Positions 1 through 7,799 are shown, counted from the stretch's first letter. The stretch: DNA of 29,023 bases from an uncultured Erysipelotrichaceae bacterium (GCA_947303755.1 CAMYZF010000006.1:1-29023), one strand, 5' to 3'. The notes: generated by a model from the sequence alone, not told the origin. A program made the numbers and translations.

Positions 1-498
1 TTTGATTTCACCTTCAACAAAATTTGAGTTCTTTTCAATTTCAAATGGTTTACCAATTTCGTATGTCTTATTTTTGGATGAGAAGTAGTGCGCAACGAGT
101 TTTCCAGATTCATCTAACAAGAATAGATTTGGATTATTTGGAATGAGTTGGATTACAAGCGAATAACGATCTAGAGTCTCTAACGATTCTAAAGTTAGGG
201 TCACAAGCAAATCATCTTTTGTAATTTCTGCATCAAGCAAAGTCGCTTTTCCAATTAACTTTCGATATTTATCAATGAATTTATTCTCAAATGATGAGAA
301 AAAAATATCGCTTTTAGTTTTGAATAAAAGTGGCTGTTTATTGTTTAAATCAATTATCAAAACTTCTTTGGCTTTTTCCATAAATGGAATCACTAAAGTT
401 TTTGAGTTAAATAAAAGAGCAGAATTGAACTTTTGATACATCAATTCTTCTTTAATTGAATCTAAATACTTTGCGTAACTAGAATGTGAAATTCTCAT
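1..498 (-). CDS. rqcH: Probable RqcH/NFACT-family protein, N-terminal part (runs off the window edge)
   Basis: This leftward open frame starts at ATG 496-498 and leaves the window still open, giving 166 residues. The N-terminus (a Y-x-K-Y-L-x-x-I-K-E-E-L pattern) and the later stretch YSLVIQLIPNNPNLFLLDES resemble the NFACT-N domain, where an E/Q-L-M-G-x-x-x-N-x-x-L-x-D-E segment is typical. RqcH binds 60S-like 50S subunits carrying stalled peptidyl-tRNA and adds C-terminal alanine tails. In Bacillus the rqcH (yloA) gene lies just upstream of gmk, which supports the call, although here the two are divergent. No Shine-Dalgarno precedes the ATG, and a promoter lies directly against it. Starting at the next in-frame Met (codon 20) would remove the first conserved helix. 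The name rests on weak similarity plus synteny, because most of the protein is outside the window. Confidence 0.55.
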   Translation of the reverse strand, partial: MRISHSSYAKYLDSIKEELMYQKFNSALLFNSKTLVIPFMEKAKEVLIIDLNNKQPLLFKTKSDIFFSSFENKFIDKYRKLIGKATLLDAEITKDDLLVTLTLESLETLDRYSLVIQLIPNNPNLFLLDESGKLVAHYFSSKNKTYEIGKPFEIEKNSNFVEGEIK

Positions 499-504
499 AT
501 TGTA

Positions 505-533
505 ATTATAAAGTTTGCTAATTTGCTTCTCAA
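505..533 (-). promoter_or_regulatory. Promoter of the leftward rqcH-like gene, abutting the start codon
   Basis: On the minus strand, TTGAGA (528-533) and TATAAT (505-510) are separated by 17 bases. Only six bases (499-504) lie between the -10 box and the ATG, so the expected transcription start is the A of the start codon. This predicts a leaderless mRNA. Confidence 0.75.
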
Positions 534-557
534 TTATATTGTTTCTAAATTATCTAT

Positions 558-586
558 TTGCGGACCCTTTACTTTTTATTTATAAT
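558..586 (+). promoter_or_regulatory. Promoter of the gmk operon, almost abutting the start codon
   Basis: TTGCGG (558-563), a 17-base spacer and TATAAT (581-586) form a sigma-A-type promoter. Eight bases (587-594) separate the -10 box from the gmk ATG and contain no Shine-Dalgarno. Transcription should therefore start 0-2 bases before the ATG. The promoter is back to back with that of the rqcH-like gene, with 24 bases between the two -35 boxes. Confidence 0.7.
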
Positions 587-594
587 AAAACCAT

Positions 595-1158
595 ATGAAA
601 CGCGGATTACTAATTATCATGTCGGGCCCAAGTGGGGTTGGTAAGGGCACGATTAGAGAAAAAGCTATGGAGGATAAATCCCTAAATCTTTTCTATAGCA
701 TTTCAATGACAACCCGAAACCCAAGACCAGGTGAACAAAATGGTAGAGAATACTATTTCGTCTCCAAAGAAGAATTCCAAAGAAACATCGATAATGGAAA
801 CCTTCTTGAATGGGCTGAATTCGTTGGAAACCGTTATGGCACTCCAAAAGATAAAGTTGAACAAATGAGAGATGAAGGCAAAAACGTTTTACTCGAAATC
901 GATGTCAACGGCACAAGCCAAGTTCTTTCTAAGTTAGATAGAAATGATGTTATCTCTGTCTTTATCGCTCCACCTTCTTTAGAAGAATTAGAAGCGAGAA
1001 TCAGAGGACGTTCAACTGAAACTGATGATGTTATTAAAAATAGATTAGCGCAAGCTAGTCGTGAATTATCTCAAAAGGATCAATATAGATTTGTTGTCGT
1101 TAACGACAAACTTGAAGATGCGGTAGAGGAATTTAAAAAGATTATTTTAAGCAACTAA
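595..1158 (+). CDS. gmk: Guanylate kinase
   Basis: Guanylate kinase phosphorylates GMP or dGMP to the diphosphate with ATP in the cytoplasm and is essential for GTP and (p)ppGpp pools. The 187-residue length is normal for the bacterial enzyme. The P-loop is at residues 11-18 (GPSGVGKG). The GMP-binding region follows, with STTRxxRxGE-like MTTRNPRPGEQNGREYYF near residues 38-55 and the E-x-A-E-F-x-G-N-x-Y-G-T segment. The lid region contains an RxRGRSTE stretch. It is the first gene of a ten-gene operon. In Bacillus rpoZ and coaBC follow gmk, but here priA follows after 12 bases. The ATG has no ribosome-binding site and lies eight bases from the -10 box, so translation is predicted from a leaderless or nearly leaderless message. 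Confidence 0.97.
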   Translation: MKRGLLIIMSGPSGVGKGTIREKAMEDKSLNLFYSISMTTRNPRPGEQNGREYYFVSKEEFQRNIDNGNLLEWAEFVGNRYGTPKDKVEQMRDEGKNVLLEIDVNGTSQVLSKLDRNDVISVFIAPPSLEELEARIRGRSTETDDVIKNRLAQASRELSQKDQYRFVVVNDKLEDAVEEFKKIILSN

Positions 1159-1170
1159 GAGGATAAGGGC

Positions 1171-3366
1171 ATGAAGCTTGTTGAGGTTTTGATTGAAAGA
1201 AAAGCCAACACACTTAACCGCCCTTTTTCTTATATTTATAAAGGCACAAAACCTGTCGATATTGGCTATCGAGTTTTGGTGAGTTTTGCTCATAAGAATG
1301 TTATCGGCTACGTTATTAACGTAAACGATGAGAAACGATCAGTTGAGCAACTTGAAAAAGACATGGGTTTTAGAATCGAAGAAATCATTGATGTCATCGA
1401 TGATAAACCATTACTCAATACTGAACTCATGCAATTATCAAACGAAGTAGCGTCCCATTATGTCTCACCATTAATAAGCGTTCTTCAAGCGATGCTACCT
1501 TCTTCTCTTAAGCCTGCGACTTCAGCGATGAGGGGTCCTAAGATTGCATATGATGTTTTTGTTAAACTCAAAAATGACACAGAAGAAGGTTTAACTCCTA
1601 AACAAATTGAACTTGTTAGACTTATTCGTTCAGCAGGTAAAATCCTTAAAAAAGACTGCAAATCTCCGTCTATCCTTCAAAAATTGGTCGATAAGAAAAT
1701 TGTCGAATTTGAGAAAGTTGAGAAGATTAGATTAGAAATTCCTGAATATAAAAAAGAACACAAGAAGGCTCTTACTGATGATCAAAAGAAAGCGGTGGAG
1801 TCAATTCTAAATACAGATAAAACTGTCACCTTACTTCAAGGTGTTACTGGAAGTGGAAAGACAGAAGTATATCTGTCTATCTCAGAAAAGATTCTTGCTC
1901 AAGGCCGAAATGTTTTGATGCTTGTACCAGAAATTTCCCTTACCCCAATTATGGTTGAGTATTTCCAAAGAAGATTTAGCGGTGATGTCGCAATTCTTCA
2001 TAGCGAACTTACTCCTGCAGAAAAGTATGATGAGTATCGTAGAATCTCTAGAGGAGAGTGCCACGTTGTCGTTGGTGCACGTAGTGCAATATTTGCTCCA
2101 CTAGATAATATTGGCTTAATTATTTTGGATGAAGAACACACCGAATCATACAAACAAGATTCGCTTCCTTTCTATCATGCTCGCGAAGTTGCAATTATGA
2201 GAGCGAAACATTTCAATTCCAAAGTTGTTCTTGGAAGTGCGACTCCTTCTTTAGAAACCAAAGCAAGAGCGCTTAAAGGCGTTTATCACTATGCCGAACT
2301 TCCAAATCGTATCAATAAACAAGAACTTCCTAAGACAGCAATCATCGATATGTCCAAGGCTTATTCGTTCTCTCGAGAATCATCGATGTTTTCTAAATAT
2401 CTCATCGAGCAACTCAAAGGCGTTTTAGAGAGAAAAGAACAAGCTATTCTATTGATAAATAGAAGAGGACATTCTGGCTACATTACTTGCCGCAGTTGTG
2501 GTCATATTATCAAATGTCCAAATTGCGGCATCGCTTTAACCTATCATCGAGATGACAATTTACTTAAATGCCATCATTGTGGCCACGTAGAATTAAATGA
2601 TGAACACTGTCCAGAATGTGGATCAAAATATCTTTCTCGTTCAGGTTTTGGAACCGAAAGAATTGTTGATGAAGTGCACAAACTTTTCCCAGAAGCTAGA
2701 GTCTTAAGACTCGATAGCGATGTTGGTGAAGTTAGAAATAATATCGCTAAAACTGTTGAAGCTTTCGCCAATCTTGAAGCAGATATTTTAGTTGGCACTC
2801 AAATGATTGCGAAGGGACACGATTTCCCAAATGTTACACTAGTAGGTGTCGTTTTAGCGGATATCGGATTATCTCTTCCATCTTTTAGATCAACTGAACG
2901 TGCTTTCCAACTTATCACTCAAGCAGTTGGACGAAGTGGAAGAGCGGATAAAGTTGGTCAAGCCATCATTCAAACCTTCAATCCTTACCATTATGCGATC
3001 GTTTTAGCGAGCAAGCAAAACTATGAAGCTTTCTTTAGAAAGGAAATGTCAGTTAGAAAGGTCGCACAATATCCACCTTATACTTATCTAACTTCTCTAG
3101 AAATAATTGGCAAAAATAAAGATAACGTAGAGGAAATTATTAGCAAGATTGGCCGTGATATTGAAAAGCAAAACTTCGAAAATCTCACCGTTTTAGGGCC
3201 AGTTGAACCCTATATTGCCTATGAAAATAACAATTATCACCGAATTATATTAATAAAATATAAAAACTATGATAAAATCAACCAATATCTAAAGGACGTT
3301 CTCGAATCACTTAAGAGCAAATCACAAATCAATGTGAAGGTGAACGTCGATCCTTATGATTTCTAG
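1171..3366 (+). CDS. priA: Primosomal protein N' (PriA helicase)
   Basis: PriA is a superfamily-2 3'-to-5' DNA helicase that recognises stalled or collapsed forks and starts reloading of the replicative helicase through the Bacillus-type DnaD/DnaB/DnaI route. At 731 residues it is full length. Residues 1-100 are the 3'-DNA-binding domain. Walker A is GVTGSGKT (224-231), and the Walker B DEEH is at 320-323, followed by GSATPS at 355-360. Two zinc sites use Cys 440, 443, 449, 452, 467, 470, 480 and 483. The C-terminal helicase lobe contains GTQMIAKGHDFP and the QAVGRSGR motif VI. An AGAGGATAAGGGC stretch just before the ATG supplies the ribosome-binding site. It sits between gmk and a gene of unknown function, where Bacillus has def and fmt downstream. 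Confidence 0.97.
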   Translation: MKLVEVLIERKANTLNRPFSYIYKGTKPVDIGYRVLVSFAHKNVIGYVINVNDEKRSVEQLEKDMGFRIEEIIDVIDDKPLLNTELMQLSNEVASHYVSPLISVLQAMLPSSLKPATSAMRGPKIAYDVFVKLKNDTEEGLTPKQIELVRLIRSAGKILKKDCKSPSILQKLVDKKIVEFEKVEKIRLEIPEYKKEHKKALTDDQKKAVESILNTDKTVTLLQGVTGSGKTEVYLSISEKILAQGRNVLMLVPEISLTPIMVEYFQRRFSGDVAILHSELTPAEKYDEYRRISRGECHVVVGARSAIFAPLDNIGLIILDEEHTESYKQDSLPFYHAREVAIMRAKHFNSKVVLGSATPSLETKARALKGVYHYAELPNRINKQELPKTAIIDMSKAYSFSRESSMFSKYLIEQLKGVLERKEQAILLINRRGHSGYITCRSCGHIIKCPNCGIALTYHRDDNLLKCHHCGHVELNDEHCPECGSKYLSRSGFGTERIVDEVHKLFPEARVLRLDSDVGEVRNNIAKTVEAFANLEADILVGTQMIAKGHDFPNVTLVGVVLADIGLSLPSFRSTERAFQLITQAVGRSGRADKVGQAIIQTFNPYHYAIVLASKQNYEAFFRKEMSVRKVAQYPPYTYLTSLEIIGKNKDNVEEIISKIGRDIEKQNFENLTVLGPVEPYIAYENNNYHRIILIKYKNYDKINQYLKDVLESLKSKSQINVKVNVDPYDF

Positions 3367-3377
3367 GAGGAATTACT

Positions 3378-3896
3378 ATGGTAACAATTTCTATTTACGG
3401 TTTAGATCAATACACTGTTGGTCATTATTCTAAAGACCACACGAAGAATCTCGCTAACTTGTTAGAAGTGAAGGAAGACGATGTTTCTTTCTATGCTCCT
3501 GATGCTTACGTTTTCCATAACGGAGTAGAACAAACAAGTTGGAATGCAATTGTCAGAGTAAACGCTCCAGAACAATGCGAAGCTAATGAAGCAAAAGTTG
3601 CACATTATTTGCTTGAAACTCTTAAAGAGTTTTCCGTGCATTTACAGGTTGAATTCTTCTATTATCATTCCCATCATCATTACGAACACATTAACAAGGA
3701 ATATCCTCGCTTCATCAAAGAAGATAATGTCGTAAATGTTGAAGGGGAAGATTACGAAGAAGGCGATGAATTATATGAAGGCAATATCTTTGAAAATTTC
3801 GAAGAAAAACTTAAAGAAGCTGCCAAATTAAAAGGAGAAGGAGAACACGAACATCATCACGATTGTGATTGTGGATGTGATCATCATAAACACTAA
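3378..3896 (+). CDS. Unknown 172-residue protein with acidic linker and His/Cys-rich tail; possible DUF1904/MIF-like fold
   Basis: The start follows a strong site (TAGGAGGAATTACTATG). I do not recognise the family with confidence. Residues 1-112 look like a compact alpha/beta domain with the pattern strand, helix, strand, 'F-x-N-G' (47-49), 'W-N-A-I-V-R-V' (55-61), helix and strand. This is reminiscent of the DUF1904 or MIF-like tautomerase arrangement, but no N-terminal proline follows the Met. A His cluster, HSHHHYEH, is at 97-104. Residues 117-157 are strongly acidic and probably flexible. The tail at 157-172 is HEHHHDCDCGCDHHKH, a clear candidate metal-binding segment with three Cys and eight His. 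It lies between priA and the degenerate rsmB, whose ATG overlaps its stop (TAATG), so the two are probably translationally coupled. Metal storage, metal delivery or sensing are possible but unproven. Confidence 0.8.
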   Translation: MVTISIYGLDQYTVGHYSKDHTKNLANLLEVKEDDVSFYAPDAYVFHNGVEQTSWNAIVRVNAPEQCEANEAKVAHYLLETLKEFSVHLQVEFFYYHSHHHYEHINKEYPRFIKEDNVVNVEGEDYEEGDELYEGNIFENFEEKLKEAAKLKGEGEHEHHHDCDCGCDHHKH

Positions 3897-5149
3897 TGGT
3901 TGAAATTCGCTTAGCAAGTAAGATTGTTAAATTGGTGCTCATCAAACATGCGACATACATTGAAGCAGTTGACGAGGTTTTTCCTAATGAAAGAAAAACG
4001 TTCCAATCAAGCAATATTTCTGTCTTCCTTGCAAAGCAAACTATCAAACATTATTTCCTTTTCGAAAACTTATATCATCAAAAAAATCTCGTTTTAAATG
4101 ACGACGAAAAGATTTTATTATTTGTCGTTTTGACCAATAACTTATTCGCGAATATCTTAAACAAGAATTCCTGTGCTTCCTTCTTGGAAGGAGAGATTGG
4201 AAAAGAAGAATTTGAAAAGATTGTTCCGGTCTTAAAACATAAAGGAGAAATTGAAGAATTAATCTGTTTTGAAAAAGATAGCGATTTCTTCTATGCCACC
4301 AAATATAACGTTCCAATATGGTTAATCCATATGTGGCGAAAACACTATGGTGATGAGCTTGTTAAGGATTTCTTAGAAGCTGCTCAAAACTATGATTTAC
4401 AATCATATGCGATCAATACCTTTAAAAGCACAACCGAAGAAATCTTAGAGAAATATCCTCAACTAGAATCGCCATTTGAAAATGCCCTCATTTTTAATGG
4501 CACAACTAGATATCAAACAACTGAAGAATTTAAAGACGATAAATATTTTGACGTTAAACTTGCCTTTAAATCTTTGATTGACGACTATGTCAATTCAGAA
4601 GATGAAGTCTTACTTTACTCTGGTTATGAAGACGACTTTGCTAAAGCTGCTATCGTCAATACCAAAGGTAAAGCGGGCTTAAACCTCATCGTCCCAGATA
4701 TGTCTGATCGTTATGACGTCTTAAGATTTATCCGTATTAATAAGCTACGTAACATCAATATGTTTCAAGCGAACGATGAATATGGTTTTGATGCGGGAAT
4801 TTCTTATAAACAAAACACTGTTATCGTTTTCCCAGAATCATCTCGTTTTGATATTGCGACTAAATATCCAGACTTCTTACTTCGTTTCGATAGAGAAAGT
4901 TTAGATAAACTCATTGAAGACGAAAGACACGCTCTTGAACTTTGTTCAAAATATGTCGAAGATGGTGGAACTCTTGTTTACATAGTAAATACTCTTAACA
5001 AAAAAGAGTCTTATAACATCATCTCTGAATTCCTACTTAAACATCCACGTTTCAAACTTCTTAGAGACAAGCAATTAACCGCTTCTCATCCTTTTGGAAC
5101 AACGATGTATTATGCAGTTCTTACTTTAGAAGGAGAAAGTAATGATTAA
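3896..5149 (+). CDS. RsmB-like protein (16S rRNA m5C methyltransferase family) lacking catalytic residues
   Basis: The 417-residue length and layout match RsmB (Sun/Fmu), which methylates C967 of 16S rRNA. Residues 1-130 correspond to the helical NusB-like domain. Residues 139-183 match the family segment that follows it (VPIWLIHMWRKHYGDE, then the equivalent of RVNTxKT). From 236 the methyltransferase fold can still be traced through 'PDMSDRYD' (267-274), 'KYPDFLLRF' (323-331), 'GGTLVY' (357-362) and 'ISEFLLKHP' (376-384). The catalytic signatures are gone. SAM motif I (normally LCAAPGGKT) reads LYSGYEDDF, motif IV (DAPCSG) reads VFPESS (311-316), and motif VI (STCT) reads IVNT (363-366), so both catalytic cysteines are missing. 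The frame is intact and sits where Bacillus has rsmB, directly before rlmN (8-base overlap). It is likely a pseudoenzyme kept for RNA binding or another role. Confidence 0.82.
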   Translation: MVEIRLASKIVKLVLIKHATYIEAVDEVFPNERKTFQSSNISVFLAKQTIKHYFLFENLYHQKNLVLNDDEKILLFVVLTNNLFANILNKNSCASFLEGEIGKEEFEKIVPVLKHKGEIEELICFEKDSDFFYATKYNVPIWLIHMWRKHYGDELVKDFLEAAQNYDLQSYAINTFKSTTEEILEKYPQLESPFENALIFNGTTRYQTTEEFKDDKYFDVKLAFKSLIDDYVNSEDEVLLYSGYEDDFAKAAIVNTKGKAGLNLIVPDMSDRYDVLRFIRINKLRNINMFQANDEYGFDAGISYKQNTVIVFPESSRFDIATKYPDFLLRFDRESLDKLIEDERHALELCSKYVEDGGTLVYIVNTLNKKESYNIISEFLLKHPRFKLLRDKQLTASHPFGTTMYYAVLTLEGESND

Positions 5150-6173
5150 TCTTTACGGTCAAGAAATCTCCAAACTTGAAAAGTTACTTATGGAACGCGG
5201 TCAAAAGAAATACCGCGCTACTCAGCTTTATACTTGGATCTACGAAAAGAACGCCAAATCTTTTGATGAAATGAGTGATGTCTCTAAATTATTTAGAGAA
5301 GAACTTAATCGTGATTTTTGTTTAACATTACCAACAATCTATAAAAAACAAGAATCAAAAGATGGCACTATCAAATTGCTTCTAGAATTAGAAGATGGCT
5401 CTAAAGTTGAAACAGCTTTAATGCCATATAACTACGGAAACGCGATATGTGTCTCCAGCCAAGTTGGTTGTAATATGGCTTGTGCATTCTGTGCTAGTGG
5501 ACTTCTAAAGAAGAAACGCAATCTTGAAGTTCATGAGATGGTTGGACAAGTTTTAGTAATGAATTCTCTTCTAAAAGAGAAAGATAAAAGAGTTAGCCAT
5601 GTTGTCGTCATGGGAACTGGTGAACCTTTTGATAATTATGACAATGTCATTGATTTCATTCGTATCATCAATCACCCAAAAGCTTTAGCGATTGGTGCAA
5701 GACATATTTCTGTTTCCACCTGTGGAATCGTTCCGGGAATTATGAAATTCGCTCATGAGGGTTTGCAAGCAAATCTTGCGATTTCGTTGCACGCTCCAAA
5801 CGATGAGATTAGAAACAAGATTATGCCAATCTCAAAAGGCTATAAGATGAACGAACTTATGGAAGCGGTTCATTATTATGAAAATCAAACAAATCGTCGT
5901 GTGACATTTGAATATATTATGCTTAGGGATGTTAATGATTCTTTAGAGTGCGCTAAAGAGTTGGTGGAATTAGTTAAAGGCACTTTAGCCTACGTTAATC
6001 TAATCCCATACAATCCTGTTGATGAAAACAGCTTTTCACGAAGTGAAGATAAACAAGTTCACAAATTCTTTTCCTATTTAATGCAACATGGAGTGAATAC
6101 GACTGTTCGCAAAGAATTTGGAAATGATATTGATGCAGCGTGTGGCCAATTAAGGGCGAAGGAAGTGTTATGA
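5142..6173 (+). CDS. rlmN: Dual-specificity 23S rRNA A2503 / tRNA A37 C2-methyltransferase
   Basis: RlmN is a radical-SAM enzyme that methylates C2 of A2503 at the peptidyl-transferase centre and A37 of some tRNAs. The [4Fe-4S] cluster cysteines are C110, C114 and C117 in GCNMACAFC. The resolving cysteine (E. coli C118) is C103 in CVSSQVGC, and the methyl-carrying cysteine (E. coli C355) is C334 in AACGQL. GTGEPFDNYDN (158-168) is the SAM-binding GGE-like motif. At 343 residues it is complete. Its ATG lies 8 bases inside the rsmB-like gene behind AGAAGGAGAAAG, and its TGA overlaps the prpC ATG. All residues needed for catalysis are present, unlike in its upstream neighbour. Confidence 0.97.
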   Translation: MINLYGQEISKLEKLLMERGQKKYRATQLYTWIYEKNAKSFDEMSDVSKLFREELNRDFCLTLPTIYKKQESKDGTIKLLLELEDGSKVETALMPYNYGNAICVSSQVGCNMACAFCASGLLKKKRNLEVHEMVGQVLVMNSLLKEKDKRVSHVVVMGTGEPFDNYDNVIDFIRIINHPKALAIGARHISVSTCGIVPGIMKFAHEGLQANLAISLHAPNDEIRNKIMPISKGYKMNELMEAVHYYENQTNRRVTFEYIMLRDVNDSLECAKELVELVKGTLAYVNLIPYNPVDENSFSRSEDKQVHKFFSYLMQHGVNTTVRKEFGNDIDAACGQLRAKEVL

Positions 6174-6928
6174 AAGGGATTAGATACAAAGGTCAATTTG
6201 CCGCGAAAACCGATATTGGTTTAGTTCGACAAACTAACGAAGATCAAGCTTGTGCATTAATCAATGCTTCAGGCAATGTTTTGCTTTGCGTGTGCGACGG
6301 CTTAGGCGGACACAATAAGGGCGATTATGCAAGCCAGATCGCTATTGATACATTAAGCGAAGAATATCGAAAGAAAAACGGTTTCCTTTCATCCTTCTCA
6401 GTTAAGACTTGGATCGCCAGAACGATGCGTAAAATTAATAAGGCCATCTATGATGAAGCTCAAAAAGATCCTGCTAATAAAGGCATGGGCACAACCATGA
6501 TTTTGGCCATCTTATTTGATGACGAAGTATTTGTGACAAATGCTGGTGATTCAAGAGCCTATTTTGTTCGTAAAAACAAACTTGAACAATTAAGCACAGA
6601 TCAAACCTACGTTGAATATTTGTATTCCGCTGGAAAAATTACCAAAGAAGAGATGGAAACATCTTCACAAAGACACATTCTTATGAATGCGGTTGGCACT
6701 CTTCCATCAGCAAGTTTTACTACAAAAGTTTATCCAAATAATGGACATCCAATTTTGCTTTGTTCTGATGGTTTATATAACAACGCTACCGAAGGTGAAA
6801 TTTATAGCGCACTTTCAACAACCGAAAGAATTGATCAAAAGATTGATACTTTGATTGGAATAGCTAAGAGTAATGGTGGTTCCGATAATATCGGAATTGC
6901 TTACTGGGAGGCTTATAAACATGATTAA
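6170..6928 (+). CDS. prpC: PP2C-family Ser/Thr protein phosphatase
   Basis: PrpC removes phosphate from serine and threonine and reverses the partner kinase PrkC. The chosen start is ATG 6170, which forms the ATGA overlap with rlmN behind GGCGAAGGAAG. A longer frame from 6140 adds ten residues with no family match. The product is 252 residues, typical for PrpC. PP2C metal and phosphate motifs are all present: TDIGLVRQTNED (14-25), CDGLGGH (42-48, metal-binding D43 and G44), GMGTT (105-109), NAGDSRAY (124-131), CSDGLYN (198-204) and GGSDNI (236-241, D239). The stop lies 8 bases inside prkC. The pairing with prkC and rsgA is as in Bacillus. Confidence 0.96.
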   Translation: MKGIRYKGQFAAKTDIGLVRQTNEDQACALINASGNVLLCVCDGLGGHNKGDYASQIAIDTLSEEYRKKNGFLSSFSVKTWIARTMRKINKAIYDEAQKDPANKGMGTTMILAILFDDEVFVTNAGDSRAYFVRKNKLEQLSTDQTYVEYLYSAGKITKEEMETSSQRHILMNAVGTLPSASFTTKVYPNNGHPILLCSDGLYNNATEGEIYSALSTTERIDQKIDTLIGIAKSNGGSDNIGIAYWEAYKHD

Positions 6929-7799
6929 AATCGGTGATAGAATTGACGAGAGATATCGTGTAGTTTCCCGTATCGGTACAGGCGGTATGGCGGAAGTATT
7001 TGAAGCCAACGATGTCGTCTTAAAAAGAACAGTTGCTCTTAAGATTATGAGAGAAGAGCTTTTGGATAACCATGATAACGTGGTTCGCTTTGAAAACGAA
7101 GTTAGAGCGTGCGCAGCGATGCATCATCCAAATATCATTCAAGTTTACGATCATGGAGTTTATGATTCTAGACCATGGATGGTCTCAGAATATATCAAAG
7201 GTCAAACTTTGTTTGAAAAGCTTGAATTTTTAACTCAAATCAATCAACTTGAAGCTTGCGAAATCATGTCTCAACTTTTAGATGCGGTTAGTTATATTCA
7301 TAAAAACGGCATCATCCATAGAGATATTAAACCTCAAAACATTTTCTACTTATCAAATGGCTCGATTAAGTTAGCGGACTTTGGTATTGCGGTGGACTCC
7401 AATATGAATGAAACCAAAACTGAAGAAGGTATTATGGGTTCTGTTTTCTATCTCGCTCCTGAAGTTTGTGAAGGAAAACCGGCTACTGTCCAATCTGACA
7501 TTTATTCACTTGGTGTCACTTTCTTCCAACTCGTTACTGGACGTCTTCCATATGAAGTTGGTCATGCAATCGATATCGCTATCGCTCATATTAAGAAGCC
7601 ATTCCCAAGTGTCACCAAATACAATCCTGACATTTCAAAAGAGATCGATAAGATCATCCAAAAGGCCTGTAAAAAGAATCCAAAAGATCGTTACAAAAGT
7701 GCTGATCAAATGTTAGAAGCAATTCGATTAACCTTGCAAAACAAGGATAACTTTAAAGAAAAACGTAATTTCTTAAAGAGATTTTTCGGTTGGAAATAA
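6921..7799 (+). CDS. prkC: PrkC-type Ser/Thr protein kinase without transmembrane or PASTA domains
   Basis: This is a Hanks-type eukaryotic-like kinase. The start at 6921 (MIKIGDRIDERY) follows CTGGGAGGC at a good distance; an upstream start at 6873 would add 16 unrelated residues inside prpC. The domain is complete: glycine loop GTGGMAEVF (19-27), catalytic Lys41 (VALKIM), HRDIKPQN (133-140), DFGIA (153-157) and APE (179-181). The Thr-containing activation loop lies at 158-175. The frame ends at residue 292, immediately after the kinase fold and a basic tail (KEKRNFLKRFFGWK). Bacillus PrkC is about twice as long, with one membrane helix and external PASTA repeats that bind muropeptides. None of this is present here, so the kinase should be cytosolic or only peripherally associated. 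It is co-expressed with its phosphatase. Confidence 0.93.
   Translation: MIKIGDRIDERYRVVSRIGTGGMAEVFEANDVVLKRTVALKIMREELLDNHDNVVRFENEVRACAAMHHPNIIQVYDHGVYDSRPWMVSEYIKGQTLFEKLEFLTQINQLEACEIMSQLLDAVSYIHKNGIIHRDIKPQNIFYLSNGSIKLADFGIAVDSNMNETKTEEGIMGSVFYLAPEVCEGKPATVQSDIYSLGVTFFQLVTGRLPYEVGHAIDIAIAHIKKPFPSVTKYNPDISKEIDKIIQKACKKNPKDRYKSADQMLEAIRLTLQNKDNFKEKRNFLKRFFGWK

Noticed and set aside
6140..6169. Longer prpC start (ATG 6140)
   Set aside because: It adds ten residues inside rlmN with no PP2C similarity. ATG 6170 has a ribosome-binding site and makes the usual ATGA overlap.
6873..6920. Longer prkC start at 6873
   Set aside because: The extra 16 residues lie within prpC and do not belong to the kinase fold. 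ATG 6921 follows GGGAGG at a normal distance.
7408..7716. 102-residue plus-strand frame inside prkC
   Set aside because: It is a frame-shadow of the kinase domain, which is complete and conserved across this stretch.
7790..7798. TTG start of rsgA
   Set aside because: Only three residues are gained and TAATG coupling at 7799 is more typical of this operon.
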